Assembly: GCA_903929895.1 (NCBI GenBank)
Contig: CAIYWM010000882.1
Location: 1 to 6,945 of the forward strand
Source: an uncultured Alphaproteobacteria bacterium
GTDB taxonomy: Bacteria; Pseudomonadota; Alphaproteobacteria; Reyranellales; Reyranellaceae
Direction of reading: 5' to 3'
DNA: 6,945 nucleotides
Below are positions 4,701 through 6,945 of the stretch, piece after piece (the stretch's first letter is position 1; each line of letters begins with the position of its first letter). The translations under genes and the position numbers were made by a program. The notes under the pieces were generated by a model that was given only the letters and a program-made list of their open reading frames with translations, made no database searches and had not been told where the DNA came from.

Positions 4701-6945
4701 CGGGAATTCGGCGTTGGCCGAGCGTGCCCACCAGCGCCGCCGGCTGCCGCGAACGATATCCCAGAAAGCGCTGGGCGCCAGCTCGCCGGCGATGAGCGGC
4801 GCGTCGGGACGCAGCAACCTTGTGATGATCGTGATCCCGTCGTCGCTGCCGGCGGCGATCTCGCTCAGACAATCGATGGCGAAGGCGAGGTCCAGCGAAC
4901 CAGCGGGCAGAGTCTCGAGCTGTCCCCAGGTCAGGCAGCGCACGAGCGGAGCGCCATCGCCGATGGCCGCCCGTGCATGTTCGAGGCGGTCGTCGTCCGG
5001 ATCTGTGACGGTGATCTCGACGTTGGCGAAACGCAGGCTGAGATCGACGGCCGTGGCAGCATGATCGGCGCCCAACATCAGGAGCCGCACCAGGCGGCTG
5101 CCGTCATGACGCGATAGCGAGGCCGCGACGTCGCGCGCGACGGCATCGCGCAGCCAGCCAATCTGGTTCGAGGCGACTCCCAGATTGCGCCAGTGCGGTG
5201 AGCCGAGTTCACTCACCGCCGTCGGGTCTCCCTCGCTCAGGCGACCGATGATGCTCTCAAGACGCGAGACGCTGGCAGCTTCCGCGCCCATCACCGGGTG
5301 GCGAAGCAGCAACGTGCTGACGATGGAGTCGATCTCGGGCAGATCACATGTGGGCGCCACGACGCGAGTGCCATCGAAATCCACGGCGAGCTTCTTCGCC
5401 TCGAGATGCCAAAGCAGCGCAGTTCGGAGGAACGAGGCTCCAGATGCGCCATCGCCGGCACCCGCCTGTTCCTGACTGTCCTGCAATTCGCGTGGCGGGT
5501 TGCTCCGGAGTGCTGACCAGGTTGCGCGGAGCGTTCCGGCCTCCAGCAGAAGAAAAGCCTCGGAGAGGGCAGCTGCGCTGCCAGCCGAGCGTTCGACCGC
5601 AACATGCCTGGACGCAAGCGTCGAGGGACTGCCTGCGCGTTCGAGATGCCAGGCGGCCGTGCGGTAGGTGAGGGACCTGGGATCCGTGACCAGTTCAGCC
5701 GGGGCCTCGACGAGGCGGACATTCTGGGCCGTAACGACGATGGTCCCGTTCTCGTCCCACAGGTCGATATCGACGACGATCGAGCTCGGCGACTGCCTGA
5801 GAGTGCGCGCGGTGACCCGTGTGACGACAGCGCCGGACTGGAACACGCGAACACAGCCGAAGCGGACAGGCAGCATTCGCTTCATCGGCATATCCGCCAC
5901 GCCTGCTTCCTCGGTCGCGAAGAGCGCATGGAAAGCAGCATCCAATGCCGTGATGTCGATGATGCGCGTGCCTTCTGCCAGCGAGGCCGGCCGGTCCAGG
6001 GTGCCGATCGCGAACTTCGGCTCGGGGAAGACGACCTGGCGGGTGCGCTGGAATGTCGGGCCATAGTCGAAGCCGAGATCGCGAGCCCAGGCATAGACGC
6101 TGCTCTGGGGGACGATAACGGCATGAGCCGGCGTCGCCGGCGGGATGGTCGTCTTTCCGGCGACCGGCGACCGGCCGATGATGCCCCGGGCGTTGAAAGT
6201 CCAGTCGGCGCCTGCGCCTCCGCCGCGCTGTCGCGACAGCAATTCGACGATCCCCGTCTCGTGCGCCAGGCGGACCCAAGTCTCGAAGGACGTCTTGCCC
6301 TCGAACACGAGCGGCCGGAGGATATCCAGGTCGCGAAGCTCCAGAGCTCCCTCTGGATGGGTTTCGCGGGCTGCTGCCAGCATGATCTCGACATAGGCTG
6401 TCGCCGGAAGCACTGGGACATCTCCGACCTTGTGGTCGGCAATCCAGGGGTAGAGCGCCGGATCCACAGTGGAGTACCATTCGAGACTGTCTTTGCGGAG
6501 ACCAGCGCCGAGCAGCGGGTGTGGATGCGGCAGTAGCGTGGTGCTCGACTCGTCGGTCGTCGACACCTTGAACTGGGTGTGCTGCCAGGGATAGAGCGGC
6601 AAGACGATGGCGGAAGCCGGAGCCGGGTCAAAGAAACGCTGCATCTCGATCTTGCCGCCAGCCAGCGCAACCTTCGACGCGGCCCGCTCGATCGGATCGA
6701 AGGCGGACTGGCCATCGTTCTCGCTCAGTGTCTCGATGACGATGCCGCGCGCTCCGGCTTCCCGGAGAACGTCGCGCACATAGCTGGCCAGAATCGGTCT
6801 CGGTCCAACTTCGAGAAATACGCGAACGTCGTCTTTCAACAGGGTGTTCAACCCAGGCTCGAACTGCACAGGCTCGCGGACATTGCGCCACCAGTGGTCT
6901 GCGCCGAGGGTCTCCCGGGCAACTGCGGCGCCGGTGACGGACGAC
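1770..6945 (-). CDS. Type I polyketide/fatty acid synthase, reducing, iterative-type (rkpA-like), 5' end outside the window
   Basis: An open frame of 1724 codons to TGA 1770-1772. It is still open at the right edge, so the KS and most of the AT lie outside. The first residues (DHWWRNVREPV at 16-26, then FLEVGPRPIL at 43-52) are the C-terminal part of an acyltransferase, so the GTG at 6867-6869 is internal. Order by visible residue: AT end (1-100), DH (about 142-415), methyltransferase-like (about 500-785), structural KR half (about 795-960), ER (about 972-1300), KR (about 1318-1500), ACP (about 1590-1665), then a tail of about 55 residues and no thioesterase. This is the animal-FAS or fungal highly reducing PKS order, with every reductive step present, so the product should be a largely saturated chain. 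It is cytosolic: no signal peptide or membrane segment is visible. The chain is probably handed to the overlapping alpha-oxoamine synthase. The position matches rkpA of Sinorhizobium capsule loci. The family is certain; product and orthology are inferred. Confidence 0.95.
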   Translation of the reverse strand, partial: SSVTGAAVARETLGADHWWRNVREPVQFEPGLNTLLKDDVRVFLEVGPRPILASYVRDVLREAGARGIVIETLSENDGQSAFDPIERAASKVALAGGKIEMQRFFDPAPASAIVLPLYPWQHTQFKVSTTDESSTTLLPHPHPLLGAGLRKDSLEWYSTVDPALYPWIADHKVGDVPVLPATAYVEIMLAAARETHPEGALELRDLDILRPLVFEGKTSFETWVRLAHETGIVELLSRQRGGGAGADWTFNARGIIGRSPVAGKTTIPPATPAHAVIVPQSSVYAWARDLGFDYGPTFQRTRQVVFPEPKFAIGTLDRPASLAEGTRIIDITALDAAFHALFATEEAGVADMPMKRMLPVRFGCVRVFQSGAVVTRVTARTLRQSPSSIVVDIDLWDENGTIVVTAQNVRLVEAPAELVTDPRSLTYRTAAWHLERAGSPSTLASRHVAVERSAGSAAALSEAFLLLEAGTLRATWSALRSNPPRELQDSQEQAGAGDGASGASFLRTALLWHLEAKKLAVDFDGTRVVAPTCDLPEIDSIVSTLLLRHPVMGAEAASVSRLESIIGRLSEGDPTAVSELGSPHWRNLGVASNQIGWLRDAVARDVAASLSRHDGSRLVRLLMLGADHAATAVDLSLRFANVEITVTDPDDDRLEHARAAIGDGAPLVRCLTWGQLETLPAGSLDLAFAIDCLSEIAAGSDDGITIITRLLRPDAPLIAGELAPSAFWDIVRGSRRRWWARSANAEFPVGALLTDQEWIDELETAGFTGISVSPAFGEARVGVVVHGLAGSIDRNVTSAAEPAVFSWQGTAAADLKALIGHRGSEASRPEHGASTDHVLSISPDGSSADPVEALTDHLDAIAEQCRTLADTSGRLWIVVDFGPVDALVPLEQPLWCALIAATRVARNEYPGLHIRCIGLAGQPRLGAIKRAADEMLAPGEERELFFLGDSRIVFRVERGTAAPRPPQPMASNMALRLVTRQGSGRGALGWIPEPRRVPEADEVEIEVATTGLNFRDVMWNLRLLPEEALEDGYAGPGLGMECAGTIVRTGPDVEGLTVGDRVLAFAPGAFASHLIVKSFAVSKLPSQLSFEGATTLPVAFLTAYYSLIHLAHLEVGETVLIHGGAGAVGLAALQIAKYRGATVIATAGSGEKRALLRSLGADFVCNSRTLAFAEEVMSSTNGKGVDVVLNSLAGEAMIRSMDCLKPFGRFIELGKRDFYANTHLGLRPLRRNLSYFGVDIDQLIGAQKTLSQQLFSDVVGHFAEGDFAPLPHRVFDGAHIAEAFRLMQRAGHIGKIVVTPARQATVSEMPANTFPVTADGWHVVVGGTSGFGFAAAEWLAGRNASHIALISRSGHLSDAVATRVDALREKGVTVEVAAIDVTDAGALDRFVDQLGSDRPIKGIVHAAMVLDDRLIQGTDRESIEAVLRPKASGALHLEQIAGRLALDYLLLFSSATTLFGNPGQFNYVAANAYVEGVARRLRAKGLPALAVAWGAIEDAGYLARHIEANAGLKRRFGSTLMPSRMALDGLDRAFDTEGNQLADVCAIARVDWAMAKRELAAVRAPTFNAVDTGAVSRQAGQAAVTLERLRAMPPEEATEALLDIVVEEIARVLRLPPKEVDRHRPLAEIGMDSLMMLELRTTVEASLQIELPMMSLASGITPADVARRITPLVTGEATREAVPSTLAKLSSSHFAEQAAESDASERRAAINAVMQRVKKIDGPL
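1773..2177 (-). other. Acyl carrier protein (ACP) domain and C-terminal tail of the synthase
   Basis: The ACP motif GMDSLMMLEL carries the phosphopantetheine serine at visible residue 1633 (codon 2046-2048). The four-helix ACP covers about 1590-1665. After it comes a Ser/Thr/Ala-rich linker and a last charged segment ERRAAINAVMQRVKKIDGPL that looks helical. No GxSxG thioesterase and no reductase release domain follow, so the acyl chain must be removed by a separate protein. The overlapping alpha-oxoamine synthase is the obvious candidate. Confidence 0.85.
2445..2993 (-). other. Ketoreductase (KR) domain of the synthase, B-type
   Basis: The NADPH loop GGTSGFG (visible residues 1326-1332) is followed by VAAIDVTD, then HAAMVLDDRLI with the LDD signature at 1410-1412. 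The catalytic residues are Lys1430 (RPKASGALHL), Ser1454 (FSSATTLFGNPGQ), Tyr1467 and Asn1471 (NYVAANAY). All four are present, so the domain should be active. LDD is the B-type fingerprint, predicting a D-configured 3-hydroxy intermediate, as in fatty acid synthesis. Confidence 0.85.
3045..4562 (-). other. Structural KR half and enoylreductase (ER) domain of the synthase
   Basis: Visible residues about 795-960 resemble the non-catalytic, structural half of a ketoreductase (PLWCALIAATRVARNEYPGL pattern). This half normally precedes the ER in such synthases. The ER follows (about 972-1300) as a medium-chain dehydrogenase without zinc ligands: GLNFRDVM, GMECAGTI, DRVLAFAPGAFASH, the NADPH-binding loop HGGAGAVG (1122-1129), VLNSLAGE and GRFIELGKRD. 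All landmarks of a working PKS/FAS ER are present, predicting reduction of the enoyl intermediate to a saturated chain. Confidence 0.85.
4590..5447 (-). other. Methyltransferase-like domain of the synthase, probably inactive
   Basis: Placed between DH and ER as in highly reducing PKSs. The N-terminal part has the expected LLLRHPVMGAEA...DPTAV...SPHWRN pattern. The Rossmann core follows, but the SAM-binding motif, normally ExGxGxG, reads LLMLGADHAATA around visible residues 621-632 (about 5049-5084). The acidic residue and the second and third glycines are missing. Later core elements (VTDPDDDRLEHA; LDLAFAIDCLSEI) are recognisable. The fold looks retained with SAM binding probably lost, as in the pseudo-methyltransferase of animal FAS. 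Confidence 0.7.
5700..6521 (-). other. Dehydratase (DH) domain of the synthase
   Basis: A double hot-dog DH beginning at HPLLG (visible residues 142-146). The catalytic His171 lies in DHKVGDVPVLPA, a variant of HxxxGxxxxP in which the glycine is one place early and Asp sits at the usual Gly position, while the Pro is kept at +9. YGPTFQ follows at 294-299. The catalytic Asp335 in LDAAFH (with His339 at the usual Q/H position) is present. All catalytic residues are in place, so the domain is probably active, removing water from the 3-hydroxyacyl intermediate. Confidence 0.85.

Noticed and set aside
6867..6869. GTG as a possible start codon for the synthase
   Set aside because: The reading frame is open upstream to the window edge and encodes the conserved AT segment ending DHWWRNVREP immediately before it, so this codon is internal.

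Overview
The window is GC-rich, compactly packed DNA. All supported genes lie on the minus strand, so transcription runs from high to low coordinates. Codon use and gene content suggest a proteobacterium, most likely an alphaproteobacterium. This is an inference, because no taxonomic marker gene is present.

Layout in the direction of transcription: (1) 6945 to 1770 is the 3' three quarters or so of a large iterative-type type I polyketide/fatty acid synthase gene. It enters the window inside its acyltransferase domain and continues DH, methyltransferase-like, structural KR, ER, KR and ACP. It has no thioesterase. (2) 1773 to 418 is an alpha-oxoamine synthase (PLP-dependent) whose start codon overlaps the synthase stop codon in an ATGA. 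(3) 410 to 98 is a decayed short-chain dehydrogenase/reductase: an intact start and TGASSG motif, then an in-frame stop, loss of the catalytic middle, a frame change, and a recognisable C-terminal PGFVTT piece. (4) 63 to 1 is the first 21 codons of a nucleotide-sugar dehydrogenase that runs off the left edge.

The order synthase - alpha-oxoamine synthase - SDR matches the rkpA-rkpG-rkpH part of the rkp-1 capsule (K-antigen) region of Sinorhizobium. There these genes are thought to make a lipid needed for capsular polysaccharide production. It is also the enzyme set of fungal sphinganine-analogue pathways such as fumonisin: a reducing PKS without thioesterase, a chain-releasing alpha-oxoamine synthase, and a ketoreductase. 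The simplest reading is that the synthase builds a reduced acyl chain on its ACP. The PLP enzyme would then release it by decarboxylative condensation with an amino acid, giving a 2-amino-3-ketone (sphingoid-like) lipid. The SDR would originally have reduced that ketone. Here the SDR is broken, so either the keto-lipid is the end product or another reductase has taken over. The adjacent nucleotide-sugar dehydrogenase supports a surface-polysaccharide context.

No RNA genes, insertion sequences, CRISPR arrays, convincing terminators or promoters were seen. The only stretch without an intact gene, 64-417, is accounted for by the SDR remnant.
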